DNA from: Achromobacter arsenitoxydans SY8
GTDB lineage: Bacteria > Pseudomonadota > Gammaproteobacteria > Burkholderiales > Burkholderiaceae_B
Direction: 5' to 3'
DNA length: 64,000 nt
Assembly: GCF_000236785.1 (NCBI RefSeq)
Contig: NZ_AGUF01000021.1
Span: 90,483 to 154,482, forward strand
Shown: in pieces, positions 34,632 through 44,961 of the stretch
Layout of the letters: every line of letters begins with the position of its first letter
Numbering within the stretch: the stretch's first letter is position 1
Notes under the pieces: model-generated
The model's database searches: none
Seen by the model: only the letters and a program-made list of their open reading frames with translations
Told to the model about the DNA's origin: nothing
Translations under genes and position numbers: made by a program

Positions 34632-34701
34632 GTTGCGTCTCCTCTCTTTGCGAGTCTGTCTGTTGTTGTCATGAATACCCGGGTTGCCCCGTCCAGTCTG
34701 C

Positions 34702-36000
34702 TCAATAGCCCAGCTTGCGCGGCAGCCACAGCGCCAGTTCGGGAAACACCAGCACCGCGACCAGCACCAGGAACATCGCGCCCAGCAGCCACACCACCCA
34801 GCGCACCGTGGACTCCATGGGCACGCGCGCGATGCGGCACGAGACCATCAGATTCACGGCCAGGGGCGGGGTGAACTGCCCCAGCGCCACCTTCAGGGTC
34901 AGGATCACGCCGAACCACACCGGATCCCAGCCGTAGGCATTGGCGATCGGCATGAGCAGCGGCACGAAAATCAGGAAGATCGAGATGCCGTCCAGGAACA
35001 TGCCCACGGTCATCAGCAGCAGGATCAGCAGCGCCAGCACGCCCCATTCGCCCAGTCCGGAATTGACGATGGCATGGGTGATCGGGTCGATCACGCTGAG
35101 CGTGGACAGGGCCCAGGCGAAGATGCCGGCCAGCGTCACCACCAGCATGATGACGGCGGACAGTTCGGCGGCCTCGCGCAGGATGGTGTACAGATCGCGG
35201 AATTTGATGGTGCGGTGGATGAAGCCGCCGACGAACAGGCCATAGAACACCGCGACGACGGCGGCCTCGGTGGGCGTGAACCAGCCCATCCGCATGCCGC
35301 CCAGGATCAGCACCGGCGCGGCCAGGCCCCAGGACGCCTCGCGCAGGCTCTGCCAGAACGGCGGGCGGGGCAGGTGGGCTTCCAGCGCGCCCATCTTGTA
35401 TTTGCGCGACAGCCACACGGCCGGGATGATCAGGGCCAGGCCCGCCAGGATGCCGGGCACCATGCCCGCGGCAAACAGGGCGGGCACCGAGGCGCCGGGC
35501 ACCAGCACGGAATAGATGATGAAGGCCACCGACGGCGGAATCAGGATGTCGGTGGCGGCGCCGGCGGCCACCACCGACGCCGAGAACGACCCCGGATAGC
35601 CCGCGCGCGACATCGCGGTGATCATCACCGCGCCCACCGCCGCGGCGCACGCGGGGCCCGACCCCGAGATGCCGCCCAGGAACATGGCTACCGCAATGGA
35701 CACCAGCGGCAGCATGCCGGGGCCGCGGCCCACGATGGCGATGGCGAAGTCCACCAGCCGCTTGGCCACGCCGGACCGGTCAAAGATCGACCCGACCAGT
35801 ACGAACATGGGAATCGCCAGCAGCGGGTACTTGGCCAGGCCGGCGTAGAAGTTCTGCGGCACGGTCAACAGGCCATACCAGGGCGTATCCAGGTTGGTCA
35901 TCACGATCGCGACGGTGCCGCCGATGCCCAGCGCCACGCCGACCGGCACGCCGATCACCATTAAGACGATGAAGACGGTAAAGAGGATGGCGGCGATCAT
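34702..36000 (-). CDS. TRAP transporter large permease (DctM)
   Basis: 432 residues from the ATG at 36000, which overlaps the DctQ stop (ATGA). It has about 12 membrane helices with the family motifs GISGSGPACAAAVGAVMI and PPSVAFIIYSVL. The ORF continues open upstream, but the coupled start is clearly preferable. Confidence 0.93.
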   Translation of the reverse strand: MIAAILFTVFIVLMVIGVPVGVALGIGGTVAIVMTNLDTPWYGLLTVPQNFYAGLAKYPLLAIPMFVLVGSIFDRSGVAKRLVDFAIAIVGRGPGMLPLVSIAVAMFLGGISGSGPACAAAVGAVMITAMSRAGYPGSFSASVVAAGAATDILIPPSVAFIIYSVLVPGASVPALFAAGMVPGILAGLALIIPAVWLSRKYKMGALEAHLPRPPFWQSLREASWGLAAPVLILGGMRMGWFTPTEAAVVAVFYGLFVGGFIHRTIKFRDLYTILREAAELSAVIMLVVTLAGIFAWALSTLSVIDPITHAIVNSGLGEWGVLALLILLLMTVGMFLDGISIFLIFVPLLMPIANAYGWDPVWFGVILTLKVALGQFTPPLAVNLMVSCRIARVPMESTVRWVVWLLGAMFLVLVAVLVFPELALWLPRKLGY

Positions 36001-36539
36001 CGCTGCGTTTCCCCCTGCGGGCCGCGCGCAATGCGGCGCAGCGTGCCCAGGGTGCGCAGCGAAATGGCCGCGGCCATCACGGGCAGCCAGATCGAATACC
36101 ACCAGGTGGGCACGCCGATGGCCGGCGAGGTTTCCTCGTACATGTATTCATCCAGCACCAGCTTTACCGACAGCACGGTCAGCAGCACGAAGAACGCCAG
36201 CACGCAGCCGTTGGCGATCAGCGCCATGATGCGCTGGCGGCGCGGGGATCCCGAATCGGCCAGGATCTCGATGCGGATGTGGTGGTTGCGCACGAAAGCC
36301 ACGCTGCCGCCCGCCATGGTCAGCACGATCAGCAGGAAGACCGAGATCTCTTCCGTCCAGGCAAAAGACTGGTCGGTGAAGTAGCGCACCAGCACATTCA
36401 GGAAGGTAATGATGGCCAGGGTCGCCAGCAGGATCACGGCCAGCCAGTCCTCGATGGCCAGCGGCACCTTCACGGCGGGATCTGCTTCTGCGGGGATGAT
36501 CGGTTCGACGGGCTCGGCGGGGGCTTCTTGGCGGGACAT
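35997..36539 (-). CDS. TRAP transporter small permease (DctQ)
   Basis: 180 residues from the ATG at 36539. Four membrane helices include the conserved second-helix region FAWTEEISVFLLIVL. It pairs with DctM in the inner membrane. First gene of the operon; the N-terminal 35 residues are acidic and proline-rich. Confidence 0.9.
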   Translation of the reverse strand: MSRQEAPAEPVEPIIPAEADPAVKVPLAIEDWLAVILLATLAIITFLNVLVRYFTDQSFAWTEEISVFLLIVLTMAGGSVAFVRNHHIRIEILADSGSPRRQRIMALIANGCVLAFFVLLTVLSVKLVLDEYMYEETSPAIGVPTWWYSIWLPVMAAAISLRTLGTLRRIARGPQGETQR

Positions 36540-36653
36540 GTGCGGCAACGGCCAGCGCGCGGACGGGCGCTTTTCTCTTGTTGGTAGGGTCGCTGCATCC
36601 TACCGTCGCGCCGCGGGGGCGGGTGTTCGTGTTTTCCCGCGGTGCAGGGCGGC

Positions 36654-36672
36654 TGCAACATGGTGCGTTGCA
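36654..36672. promoter_or_regulatory. Candidate operator dyad upstream of the second TRAP operon
   Basis: TGCAAC and GTTGCA are perfect inverted half-sites separated by 7 bp, 115 bp upstream of the DctQ start. No regulator gene is adjacent, so the binding protein is unknown. Confidence 0.35.
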
Positions 36673-36748
36673 TCAAGACCCGGGCGGCGAATGGCCAACG
36701 GCGCGTACAAGGCGGAACGGACGCCGCGCTTTTGGCGGGATATTGCTC

Positions 36749-36765
36749 TGCACCATCCAGGTGCA
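36749..36765. promoter_or_regulatory. NtrC-consensus palindrome upstream of purL
   Basis: TGCACC-ATCCA-GGTGCA matches the NtrC site TGCACC-N5-GGTGCA exactly. No well-spaced sigma-54 promoter was found beside it in either direction (TTGGCGGGATATTGCT at 36733-36748 has the GG and GC one base too close), so its function is uncertain. Confidence 0.4.
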
Positions 36766-36897
36766 ATCCGTCTGGAATTCTTTTGTAACAATGGCCGGAG
36801 CGTCCCCGCTGAACTCCGCTTGAACATCGGCTCCGGGAAAACCCCTTAAACGGGTAAAATCCATTCTTTGCACCCCTCTTTATACGGCGCCCGCATC

Positions 36898-39800
36898 GTG
36901 TCCCTAGTTCAGCATCTGCCTGGTTCCTCCGTCCTGTCCTCCTTCCGTCGTGATCGTCTTCTGGCGCAACTGAAGGAAGCCGGCCTGCCGGTGGCCGACA
37001 TATCCGCCCGCTACGAGCACTTCGTCAGCACCGACGCCGCCCTGACGGCCGAACAGCAGCAGCACCTTGCCCAACTGCTGGACTACGGCACGCCCAGCAC
37101 GGCGGACGCCCCGGCCAAGAGCCTGTCGTTGCTGGTGATCCCACGCCTGGGCACGATCTCGCCGTGGGCCAGCAAGGCCACCGACATCGCCCACAACTGC
37201 GGCCTGTCGTCGGTGCACCGCATCGAACGCGGCGTGCGCTACGTCATCACCCCGGAACGCGGCCTGCTGGGTACGAAGTCCTTCGACGACGCCATGCTGG
37301 CGCGTGCGGCCGACTGCCTGCACGACCGCATGACCGAAACCGTGGTGGACGCCAGCTTCGACGGCCAGGCGCTGTTCCAGCCGCTGGCCGGCAAGCCCAT
37401 GCGCACGGTCGACGTCCAGTCGCGCGGCGCCCAGGCGCTGGTCGAAGCCAACACCACGCTGGGCCTTGCCCTGTCCGACGACGAAATCGAATACCTCGCC
37501 AAGTCCTTCACCGACCTGGGCCGCGATCCGACGGACGTCGAACTGATGATGTTCGCGCAGGCCAACAGCGAACACTGCCGCCACAAGATCTTCAACGCCC
37601 AGTGGGTGATCGACGGCCAGGAACAGCCCAACACGCTGTTCGGCATGATCCGCGCCACGCACAAGGCGCAGCCGCAGGGCACCGTGGTCGCCTATTCCGA
37701 CAACGCCGCCATCATGGAAGGCGGCCCCGCGCAGCGCTTCCAGGCCGGCGTGCCGGGCGTGACGGGCGAGGGCGCCGAAGGCGCCAAGTACATCCGCCGC
37801 GACACCACTGTGCACACGCTGATGAAGGTGGAAACGCACAACCACCCGACGGCGATCGCCCCGTTCCCCGGCGCATCCACCGGCAACGGCGGCGAAATCC
37901 GCGATGAAGGCGCCACGGGCCGCGGTTCCAAGCCCAAGGCCGGCCTCACGGGCTTCACCGTGTCGCACCTGCGCTTCGACGACGCGCTGCAACCCTGGGA
38001 AGCCGACCACCACGGCCTGCCCGACCGCATCGCCTCGCCGCTGTCCATCATGATCGACGGCCCCATCGGCGGCGCCGCGTTCAACAACGAATTCGGCCGG
38101 CCCAACCTGCTGGGCTACTTCCGTTCGTTCGAACAGACCGCCGGCGGCACGCGCTGGGGCTACCACAAGCCCATCATGATTGCGGGCGGCCTGGGCAGCA
38201 TCGACGCCGGCCTGACCCACAAAGACGTCATTCCCCCCGGCGCGCTGCTGATCCAGCTGGGCGGCCCGGGCTTCCGTATCGGCATGGGCGGCGGCGCCGC
38301 CTCCAGCATCAGCATGGGCAGCAACTCGGCCGAACTGGACTTCGACTCCGTCCAGCGCGGCAACCCTGAAATCGAACGCCGCGCCCAGGAAGTCATCGAC
38401 CGCTGCTGGCAGCAAGCCGAAAACAACCCCATCATCGCGATCCACGACGTGGGCGCGGGCGGCCTGTCCAACGCTTTCCCGGAACTCGTGAACGACGCCG
38501 GCCGCGGCGCCATCTTCGACCTGAAGCGCGTGCCCCTCGAAGAGTCGGGCCTGTCGCCCGCCGAAATCTGGAGCAACGAATCCCAGGAACGCTACGTCCT
38601 GTCGATTTTGCCCAAGGACCTGGAACGCTTTGACGCCATCGCCCGCCGCGAACGCTGCCCGTACGCGGTGGTGGGCGTGGCCACCGAAGAGCGCCAGCTC
38701 CGCGTGGTCGACGGCGAAGGCCTGCCCGGCCTGGACACCGTCCGCCCGCAAGGCGACGCCGAAGTGCGCCCCGTGGACGTGCCCATCGACGTCATCCTGG
38801 GCAAGCCGCCGCGCATGACGCGCGACGTCAAGCGCCTGCCCGGCGTGTCCGAACCCCTGGACCTGGCCGGCATCGACCTGACCGAAGCCGCCTACCGCGT
38901 GCTGCGCCACCCCACGGTGGCCAACAAGTCCTTCCTCATCACCATCGGCGACCGCACCGTGGGCGGGCTGTCCAGCCGCGACCAGATGGTCGGTCCGTGG
39001 CAGGTGCCCGTGGCCGACTGCGCTGTCACGCTGGCCGACTACGAAGGCTTCCGCGGCGAAGCCATGTCGATGGGCGAACGCACCCCCATCGCCATGCTGG
39101 ACGCCCCGGCCTCGGGCCGCATGGCCGTGGCCGAAGCCCTGACCAACCTGGCCGCCGCCGACGTGGCGCGCCTTGAAGACATCAAACTGTCCGCCAACTG
39201 GATGGCCGCCTGCGGCGTGGCCGGCCAGGACGCCGCGCTGTACGACACGGTGTCGGCCGTCAGCGAACTGTGCCAGGCCACCGGCCTGTCCATTCCGGTC
39301 GGCAAGGACTCCCTATCCATGAAGACGTCCTGGGAGCAGGACGGCGAACAGCGCCAGGTCGTGGCGCCGGTGTCGCTGGTCGTCACCGCGTTTGCGCCGG
39401 TGGGCGACGTTCGCGCCAGCCTGACCCCGCAGCTGCGCACCGACGCGGGCGACAGCGTCCTGATCCTGATCGACCTGGGCCGTGGCCGCCACCGCATGGG
39501 CGGTTCCATCCTGGCGCAGGCCTACAACCAGGTCGGCGAAACCGTGCCGGACATTGATTCGCCGCAGGACCTGCGCGCGTTCTTCGTCACCATCCGCACC
39601 CTGGCCGAAGCCGGCACCATCCTGTCCTACCACGACCGTTCCGACGGCGGCCTGTTCTCCACCCTGGTGGAAATGGCCTTCGCGGGCCGCACCGGCATCT
39701 CGGTCAACCTGGACATGCTGACCTTCGATCCGCAGTCGGCCGATTGGGGCGACTACAAGATCCGCCCCGAACAGGTGGCGGTGCAGCGCGACGAACTCAC

Positions 39801-40947
39801 CCTCAAGGCCCTGTTCTCGGAAGAGGCGGGCGCCGTGATCCAGGTGCCGGCCTCGCAGCGCGACGCCGTCATGCAGGTGCTGCGCGGCGCGGGTCTGTCG
39901 GCCCACTCGCACGTTATCGGCGGCCTGAACGGCGCCGACGAAGTCGAGTTCTACCGCGACGGCAAGAAGGTCTGGGGCCAGCCGCGCGCCGATCTCGGCC
40001 GCGCCTGGTCCGAAGTGTCCTACCGCATCATGGCGCGCCGCGACAATCCCGCGTGCGCCCAGGCCGAACTCGACGTCTGGAACGACACCAAGGACCCGGG
40101 CATGAGCCCGAACGTGTCCTTCGACCCGCAGGAAGACGTAGCCGCCCCGTTCATCAACACCGGCAAGCGTCCGCGCGTGGCGATCCTGCGCGAGCAGGGT
40201 TGCAACAGCCAGGTTGAAATGGCCTGGGCCTTCGACACTTCGGGCTTCGAGGCCATCGACGTCCACATGACCGACCTGCTGTCCGGCCGCGTGGACCTGG
40301 CGCAGGTGCAGGGCCTGGTCGCCGTGGGCGGCTTCAGCTACGGCGACGTGCTGGGCGCCGGCGAAGGCTGGGCGCGCACCATCCGCTTCAACAGCAAGCT
40401 GTCGGATCAGTTTGCCGCATACTTCGCGCGCCCCGACACCTTCGCGCTGGGCGTGTGCAACGGCTGCCAGATGATGGCCGCGCTGGCCCCGATGATCCCG
40501 GGCGCCGAATTCTGGCCGCGCTTCACGCGCAACCAGTCGGAAAAGTACGAGGCGCGCCTGTCCATGATCGAACTGCCCAAGTCGCCGTCGATCTTCTTCG
40601 CGGGCATGGAAGGCGCTCGCGTGCCGGTCGCCGTGGCCCACGGCGAAGGCTATGCCGACTTCTCCCAGCAGGGCGACGCCAGCCGCGTGCTGGCCGCCGC
40701 GCGCTTCATCGACAACAACGGCAAGGCCACTGAAGCCTACCCGTTCAACCCGAACGGCAGCCCGGGCGGTCTCACTTCCGTCACCACCGCCGACGGCCGC
40801 TTCACCGTCATGATGCCGCACCCGGAACGCGTGACGCGCAACGTCATGATGTCTTGGGCGCCTGAAAAATGGGGCAATGCGGACACGGGCGGCGCCTACA
40901 GCCCGTGGATGCGCATCTTCCGCAACGCGCGCGCCTGGCTGAAGTAA
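36898..40947 (+). CDS. purL: Phosphoribosylformylglycinamidine synthase
   Basis: 1349 residues from the GTG at 36898 ([16 protein letters not shown], the usual start; an upstream TTG is in frame). This is the large single-chain PurL: N-terminal domain, linker, two AIRS-like ATP-grasp-related halves ([35 protein letters not shown] in pieces) and a C-terminal glutamine amidotransferase with Cys1187 in GVCNGCQMM and HPERVTRN. It converts FGAR to FGAM with glutamine and ATP in purine synthesis. Stand-alone gene followed by a strong terminator. Confidence 0.97.
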   Translation: MSLVQHLPGSSVLSSFRRDRLLAQLKEAGLPVADISARYEHFVSTDAALTAEQQQHLAQLLDYGTPSTADAPAKSLSLLVIPRLGTISPWASKATDIAHNCGLSSVHRIERGVRYVITPERGLLGTKSFDDAMLARAADCLHDRMTETVVDASFDGQALFQPLAGKPMRTVDVQSRGAQALVEANTTLGLALSDDEIEYLAKSFTDLGRDPTDVELMMFAQANSEHCRHKIFNAQWVIDGQEQPNTLFGMIRATHKAQPQGTVVAYSDNAAIMEGGPAQRFQAGVPGVTGEGAEGAKYIRRDTTVHTLMKVETHNHPTAIAPFPGASTGNGGEIRDEGATGRGSKPKAGLTGFTVSHLRFDDALQPWEADHHGLPDRIASPLSIMIDGPIGGAAFNNEFGRPNLLGYFRSFEQTAGGTRWGYHKPIMIAGGLGSIDAGLTHKDVIPPGALLIQLGGPGFRIGMGGGAASSISMGSNSAELDFDSVQRGNPEIERRAQEVIDRCWQQAENNPIIAIHDVGAGGLSNAFPELVNDAGRGAIFDLKRVPLEESGLSPAEIWSNESQERYVLSILPKDLERFDAIARRERCPYAVVGVATEERQLRVVDGEGLPGLDTVRPQGDAEVRPVDVPIDVILGKPPRMTRDVKRLPGVSEPLDLAGIDLTEAAYRVLRHPTVANKSFLITIGDRTVGGLSSRDQMVGPWQVPVADCAVTLADYEGFRGEAMSMGERTPIAMLDAPASGRMAVAEALTNLAAADVARLEDIKLSANWMAACGVAGQDAALYDTVSAVSELCQATGLSIPVGKDSLSMKTSWEQDGEQRQVVAPVSLVVTAFAPVGDVRASLTPQLRTDAGDSVLILIDLGRGRHRMGGSILAQAYNQVGETVPDIDSPQDLRAFFVTIRTLAEAGTILSYHDRSDGGLFSTLVEMAFAGRTGISVNLDMLTFDPQSADWGDYKIRPEQVAVQRDELTLKALFSEEAGAVIQVPASQRDAVMQVLRGAGLSAHSHVIGGLNGADEVEFYRDGKKVWGQPRADLGRAWSEVSYRIMARRDNPACAQAELDVWNDTKDPGMSPNVSFDPQEDVAAPFINTGKRPRVAILREQGCNSQVEMAWAFDTSGFEAIDVHMTDLLSGRVDLAQVQGLVAVGGFSYGDVLGAGEGWARTIRFNSKLSDQFAAYFARPDTFALGVCNGCQMMAALAPMIPGAEFWPRFTRNQSEKYEARLSMIELPKSPSIFFAGMEGARVPVAVAHGEGYADFSQQGDASRVLAAARFIDNNGKATEAYPFNPNGSPGGLTSVTTADGRFTVMMPHPERVTRNVMMSWAPEKWGNADTGGAYSPWMRIFRNARAWLK

Positions 40948-40972
40948 TACCGGGCCATCAAGGCCGTTGCCC

Positions 40973-41007
40973 AAAACACCCCGCCGTCACCGGCGGGGTG
41001 TTTTTTT
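40973..41007 (+). terminator. Rho-independent terminator of purL
   Basis: AAAACACCCCGCCG pairs with CGGCGGGGTGTTTT around a TCAC loop and is followed by a seven-T run beginning at 41001. It begins 26 bp after the purL stop. Confidence 0.92.
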
Positions 41008-41054
41008 GGGGACACCGACAAGGCGCCCCAGCGCGTGTAACCCAATGAGATATT

Positions 41055-41081
41055 TAACTTTTCATTGCATTGCGCCGTTAA
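41055..41081 (+). promoter_or_regulatory. Probable sigma-28 (FliA) promoter of the chemoreceptor gene
   Basis: TAACTTTT, 11 bp, then GCCGTTAA compares with the FliA consensus TAAAGTTT-N11-GCCGATAA at 6 of 8 and 7 of 8 positions with exact spacing. It is 38 bp upstream of the receptor's ATG, and chemoreceptor genes are typical FliA targets. Confidence 0.7.
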
Positions 41082-41119
41082 GGGGATAGCGTAAGTAAGT
41101 AACCCCCGGAGTGGCTCGC

Positions 41120-42748
41120 ATGTTCAAGAACTTAAGTATCCGCGCAATCCTGACGACGGCCTTGGCCGTCTTTTTTGCTCTCTTTCTAGTGACCGGCATT
41201 GCCGTTTACCAGCAACTCACCTCCAACCGCACCTCCATCGAGGTGATGCTGGACACCAACCTGGTCCGCGCCAATTCGCTGGACGACGCCGCTTCCGAGC
41301 TGCTGCGCGCCCGCGTGGTGCTGCTGGCGGCGCAAAGCGCACTGCTGGAAGGCAAGAGCCTGGACAACATGGCCAGCATGCAGCGGCTGGACGGCTACGT
41401 AAGCAAGGCAACCGGCCTGATCGACGCGGCCCGCAAGGTGCCCGAGCAGTCGCCTACCGGCAAGCCGCTGTTCGAGGCCGCGCTGGCCGCCTACGACGTC
41501 TATGCGCGCGAAGCGATCGTGCCGCTGATCGGCGCCATCCGCTCGGGCAACGCCAAGGAAGCCGGCCGCATCAACCTGGAAAAGGTCACGCCCATGGGCA
41601 TCACCTTCACCCAGTCGATCCAGCAGTACGTGGACTTTGCCGACGAGGTCGGCCAGCGGGTGGCGCGCGAATCCGCCACGCGCATCAATGCCGCGATCGT
41701 GTTCCTGATCTGTCTGCTGATTGTGGTGGCGGCGCTGGTCGTGGGCCTGTATGTCGTCTTCGGCCGTTCCGTGTTCCGTCCGCTGCATGAAGCCGGACGC
41801 CTGTTCGACCGCATCGCCAACGGCGACCTGACCAACCGCATCGAACAGCGCGGCAACAACGAGATCGGCGTGCTGTACGCCGCCGTCAAGCGCATGCAGG
41901 ACAGCCTGGCGCGCACCGTGTCGGCCGTGCGCCTGGGCGTCGAGGAAATCCACACCGGTTCGCGCGAGATCGCCGCGGGCAACATCGACCTGTCTTCGCG
42001 CACCGAGCAGCAGGCGGCATCGCTGGAAGAAACGGCGGCCAGCATGGACGAACTGTCTTCTACCGTGAAGAACAACGCCGAAAGCTCGCGCAGCGCCGCT
42101 CAGCTGGCGATGGCCGCGTCCGAGGTCGCCTCGCGCGGCGGCCTGGCGGTGGGCGATGTGGTGGGCACCATGCGCGGCATTGCCGACAGCTCCAATCGCA
42201 TTGCGGACATCGTGGGCGTGATCGACGGCATCGCCTTCCAGACCAACATCCTGGCGCTGAACGCCGCCGTGGAAGCGGCGCGCGCGGGCGAGCAGGGCAA
42301 GGGCTTCGCGGTCGTGGCCAGCGAAGTGCGCGCCCTGGCGCAGCGCAGCGCCGCCGCCGCCAAGGAGATCAAGGGTCTGATCGACGATTCCGTGCAGAAG
42401 GTGTCGGTGGGTTCGGACCAGGTGGAAGCCGCCGGCGCCACCATGCAGGAGATCGTGACCTCGGTGCGCCGCGTGACGGACATCATCAACGAGATCTCCA
42501 GCGCCTCCGAAGAGCAGTCGCAAGGCATCCAGCAGGTGAACCAGGCCGTCTCGCAGATGGACAGCGTGACGCAGCAGAACGCCGCGCTGGTCGAAGAGGC
42601 CGCGGCGTCCGCGGCGTCGCTGGAAACCCAGGCGCAGCGCCTGCGCGAGGCCGTGGCGGTGTTCAAGCTGCAGACCGGCCGCGTGATCGACGCCGAGGCG
42701 CCCGCCCTGGAGAGCCGCGGCGGCGAGCCCGCACTGATCGGCGCCTGA
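41120..42748 (+). CDS. Methyl-accepting chemotaxis protein
   Basis: 542 residues from the ATG at 41120, with GGAG 8 bases upstream. The first helix is at about 8-30 and the second at about 190-212, bounding a four-helix-bundle-type periplasmic sensor of about 155 residues as in Tar/Tsr. A HAMP domain at about 213-266 and a cytoplasmic coiled coil with the invariant tip ([20 protein letters not shown]) follow. There is no C-terminal NWETF-type CheR-docking pentapeptide. The ligand is unknown. It signals to CheA/CheW at the cell pole. Confidence 0.95.
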   Translation: MFKNLSIRAILTTALAVFFALFLVTGIAVYQQLTSNRTSIEVMLDTNLVRANSLDDAASELLRARVVLLAAQSALLEGKSLDNMASMQRLDGYVSKATGLIDAARKVPEQSPTGKPLFEAALAAYDVYAREAIVPLIGAIRSGNAKEAGRINLEKVTPMGITFTQSIQQYVDFADEVGQRVARESATRINAAIVFLICLLIVVAALVVGLYVVFGRSVFRPLHEAGRLFDRIANGDLTNRIEQRGNNEIGVLYAAVKRMQDSLARTVSAVRLGVEEIHTGSREIAAGNIDLSSRTEQQAASLEETAASMDELSSTVKNNAESSRSAAQLAMAASEVASRGGLAVGDVVGTMRGIADSSNRIADIVGVIDGIAFQTNILALNAAVEAARAGEQGKGFAVVASEVRALAQRSAAAAKEIKGLIDDSVQKVSVGSDQVEAAGATMQEIVTSVRRVTDIINEISSASEEQSQGIQQVNQAVSQMDSVTQQNAALVEEAAASAASLETQAQRLREAVAVFKLQTGRVIDAEAPALESRGGEPALIGA

Positions 42749-42798
42749 TCCGCCAATGAAAAGCCGGCCATGAAGGCCGGCATGCAAGTTCCTGCCTA

Positions 42799-42830
42799 GG
42801 CCCCGAGCGCAACGCGCCGGGGCCTTTTTT
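42799..42830 (+). terminator. Terminator after the chemoreceptor gene
   Basis: GGCCCCG and CGGGGCC form the stem around a 12-nt loop containing an inner GCG/CGC pairing, followed by TTTTTT. A second, U-poor hairpin (GCCGGCC/GGCCGGC, about 42762-42780) precedes it. The element sits 5 bp before the end of the convergent Bug gene. Confidence 0.82.
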
Positions 42831-42834
42831 GCAC

Positions 42835-43818
42835 TTACTGGTCCAGCTGGATCCTGGCGTCGGCGGCCACGTTCTTCCACTTCTTCACGTCGTTGGCGAT
42901 CACGTGCTGGAAGTCGTCCGACGAACCCGCCACCACCGTGCCGCCCAGGCTGGCCATCTTGGCCTTCACGTCCGGCGTGTTCAGCGCCTTGACCGACGCG
43001 TCATGCAGCTTGGTCTTCACGTTTTCGGGCAGGCCCTTGGGCGCCAGCAAGCCATTCCACGCGTTCGCTTCGTAGCGCGGCAGGCCGGCTTCCTTGAACG
43101 TCGGCGTGTCCGGCAGTTCCGGCGAGCGCACGTCGGCAGCGATCGCGATCGGACGGATCTGACCGCTCTTGATGTAGGGCAGAGAGGCAGGCACCGGTTC
43201 CCAGATCATCGACACCTGGCCGCTGATCACGTCGGTGAAGGCCGGGCCCGCGCCGCGGTAGGCGATGTGCATGAGCTTGGAGCCCGTCATCGACTTCATC
43301 AGTTCCATGGCCAGGTTGCCCAGGCCGCCCGCGCCCGACGACGCGTAGGTGAACTTGTCCGGATTCGCCTTGGACTGCGCGATCAGCGCATTCAGGTCGG
43401 CGGCGGGGAAGTCCTTGGTGACGCTGAGCACGCCCGGCACGGTGACCAGCTGCGTGATGGGGGTGAAGTCTTGCGACGCGTCGTACGTCAGGTTCTTGTA
43501 GACGGCGGGATTGGTGCCGTGGGTGCTGGAAGAGGCCAGCAGGATGGTGTAGCCGTCGGGTGCGGCGTCGGCCACATAGCGCGTGCCGATCGAGCCGCCG
43601 GCGCCTGCCTTGTTTTCGACGACCACCGTGACGCCCAGCTCGGTGCCCAGTTGCGCGGCGAAGACGCGGCCGATGATGTCGGCGGTGCCGCCCGGCGCGA
43701 ACGGCACGATCATGCGGATGGGCTTGTTCGGATAGTCGGCCTGCTGCGCCGATGCGCCAGCCGCCAGCGTGGCGCCGGTGAACAGCGCCAGGGCGATGGT
43801 CGTTTTCTTAAAGGTCAT
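42835..43818 (-). CDS. Bug-family tripartite tricarboxylate transporter receptor
   Basis: 327 residues from the ATG at 43818, which has GGAG 7 bases upstream; a GTG four codons earlier is in frame. Signal peptide ends in ASAQ. Bug hallmarks: YPNKPIRMIVPFAPGGTADI and VVVENKAGAGGSIGT in pieces. It is a periplasmic binding protein for a carboxylate or related solute. It lies 19 bp downstream of the alpha/beta hydrolase gene in a two-gene operon; no TctA/TctB membrane genes are linked, as is common for Bug proteins. Confidence 0.93.
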   Translation of the reverse strand: MTFKKTTIALALFTGATLAAGASAQQADYPNKPIRMIVPFAPGGTADIIGRVFAAQLGTELGVTVVVENKAGAGGSIGTRYVADAAPDGYTILLASSSTHGTNPAVYKNLTYDASQDFTPITQLVTVPGVLSVTKDFPAADLNALIAQSKANPDKFTYASSGAGGLGNLAMELMKSMTGSKLMHIAYRGAGPAFTDVISGQVSMIWEPVPASLPYIKSGQIRPIAIAADVRSPELPDTPTFKEAGLPRYEANAWNGLLAPKGLPENVKTKLHDASVKALNTPDVKAKMASLGGTVVAGSSDDFQHVIANDVKKWKNVAADARIQLDQ

Positions 43819-43837
43819 CTCTATCTCCACGAGAAGG

Positions 43838-44794
43838 TTAGTCGAGGCTGCGGTCCAGCCAATCGACGATCAATCCGGCAATGTGGTCGCTGTTGCGGTC
43901 CAACATGCAGAAATGGGAATTGCCGGCGATGCCGGCAGCGGGCAGGTCCAGCACGTCGGCGGGTTGGCCGGCCGCGCGCAGGGCGTTCCAGTAGGCGTCC
44001 GTCTGGCTGCGGTAGCGCTGCCAGGTGTCGTCCCCGTCAAAGTGATCGCCCCAGACCAGCAGTTGCGGGGGCAACTGACAGGAGGCCTGGGCCGGGGTGC
44101 CGGTGGGCTCCACCGCCACGACGGCGCGCACGGTGGCCGCGTATTCCTGGGCGAGCTGGGTGGCGAAGCCTCCGCCCTGGCTGTGGCCGACCAGGATGCA
44201 GGGTCCCGCCAGGTCGAGCAGGTCGCGATAGGCGTCCAGCGCCATGCCGCCGTGCGTCAGCCAGCGCGGCACGAATTGCTTGGTGAAAGTGTCGAAAGCG
44301 TCCACGGGGAACTGTTGCCCCGGATATGCCCGGCGCGGTTCCCCGGCGGGGGCATAGCCTGCGGCCGGGCCGATGCGGAACAGGCGCCACGCCTCTTCCT
44401 TGGAGCGGAAGATGGGCGCGGAGTCGTACACCTGCGGGTACATCGCCCACGAGGCGCGGCCGCGCTCCGGCGCGTCGGACACGAATACGTCGTAGCCCGC
44501 CTGCAGCAGCCGCCAGAGCCAGCCGTCGCGGCCGTCCGGCGTGCTTTCCCACTGCGCGCCCGTCATGCCGCCACCGTGCCACAGCAGCACGGGGTAGGGG
44601 CGGCGGGGTTCGGCCAACCGGTATTCCTGGACGTACAGCTGTCCCGCGCTGTAACCGCCGTTCATGTCGATGAGCCGCGGCGACGCGTTGCCGACCACTT
44701 TCTGCTGCTGCATGGGCAGCCCGCCGGCCACGACCTCGGCGCCGCCCAGGTAGTGGCTGCGGATGGACTTGAGCAGGACGGGTGCGTTGGGCAT
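43838..44794 (-). CDS. Alpha/beta hydrolase (dienelactone hydrolase/esterase-like)
   Basis: 318 residues from the ATG at 44794. HGGGMTG (73-79) forms the oxyanion region and LVGHSQGGG carries the nucleophile Ser205. The N-terminal region contains an unusual LYVQEYRL strand and Trp-rich loops (WAMYP, WRLF). No signal peptide is seen from this start. Coupled with the Bug receptor, it may hydrolyse an ester or lactone of the imported acid; this is inference from position only. Confidence 0.82.
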   Translation of the reverse strand: MPNAPVLLKSIRSHYLGGAEVVAGGLPMQQQKVVGNASPRLIDMNGGYSAGQLYVQEYRLAEPRRPYPVLLWHGGGMTGAQWESTPDGRDGWLWRLLQAGYDVFVSDAPERGRASWAMYPQVYDSAPIFRSKEEAWRLFRIGPAAGYAPAGEPRRAYPGQQFPVDAFDTFTKQFVPRWLTHGGMALDAYRDLLDLAGPCILVGHSQGGGFATQLAQEYAATVRAVVAVEPTGTPAQASCQLPPQLLVWGDHFDGDDTWQRYRSQTDAYWNALRAAGQPADVLDLPAAGIAGNSHFCMLDRNSDHIAGLIVDWLDRSLD

Positions 44795-44961
44795 AGGGTT
44801 TTCCAGTAGGGATTGCGGGGATGTTAGTTGCAAGGTGTTTCTACGTTGTGCAAAATGCGCACTCGCTGTGCCAGAACGGCACAGACGATGAGCCGCATGC
44901 GGACGACCAGCCCAGCCGGGACGAACATCAGGCGGGCAAGGGGCTTGGAAGAGAGACACGG

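Larger units (their letters stand above)
36540..36897. other. Gap between the TRAP operon and purL
   Basis: 358 bp without a convincing gene. It holds a TGCAAC-N7-GTTGCA dyad (36654-36672) nearer the TRAP side and an exact NtrC-consensus palindrome (36749-36765) nearer purL. No clear sigma-70 promoter pair could be fixed for purL; TAAAAT at 36855-36860 is a possible -10 without a good -35. Confidence 0.6.

Noticed and set aside
36733-36748. TTGGCGGGATATTGCT as a sigma-54 promoter for purL
   Set aside because: The GG and GC are nine bases apart rather than ten, which normally abolishes sigma-54 recognition.
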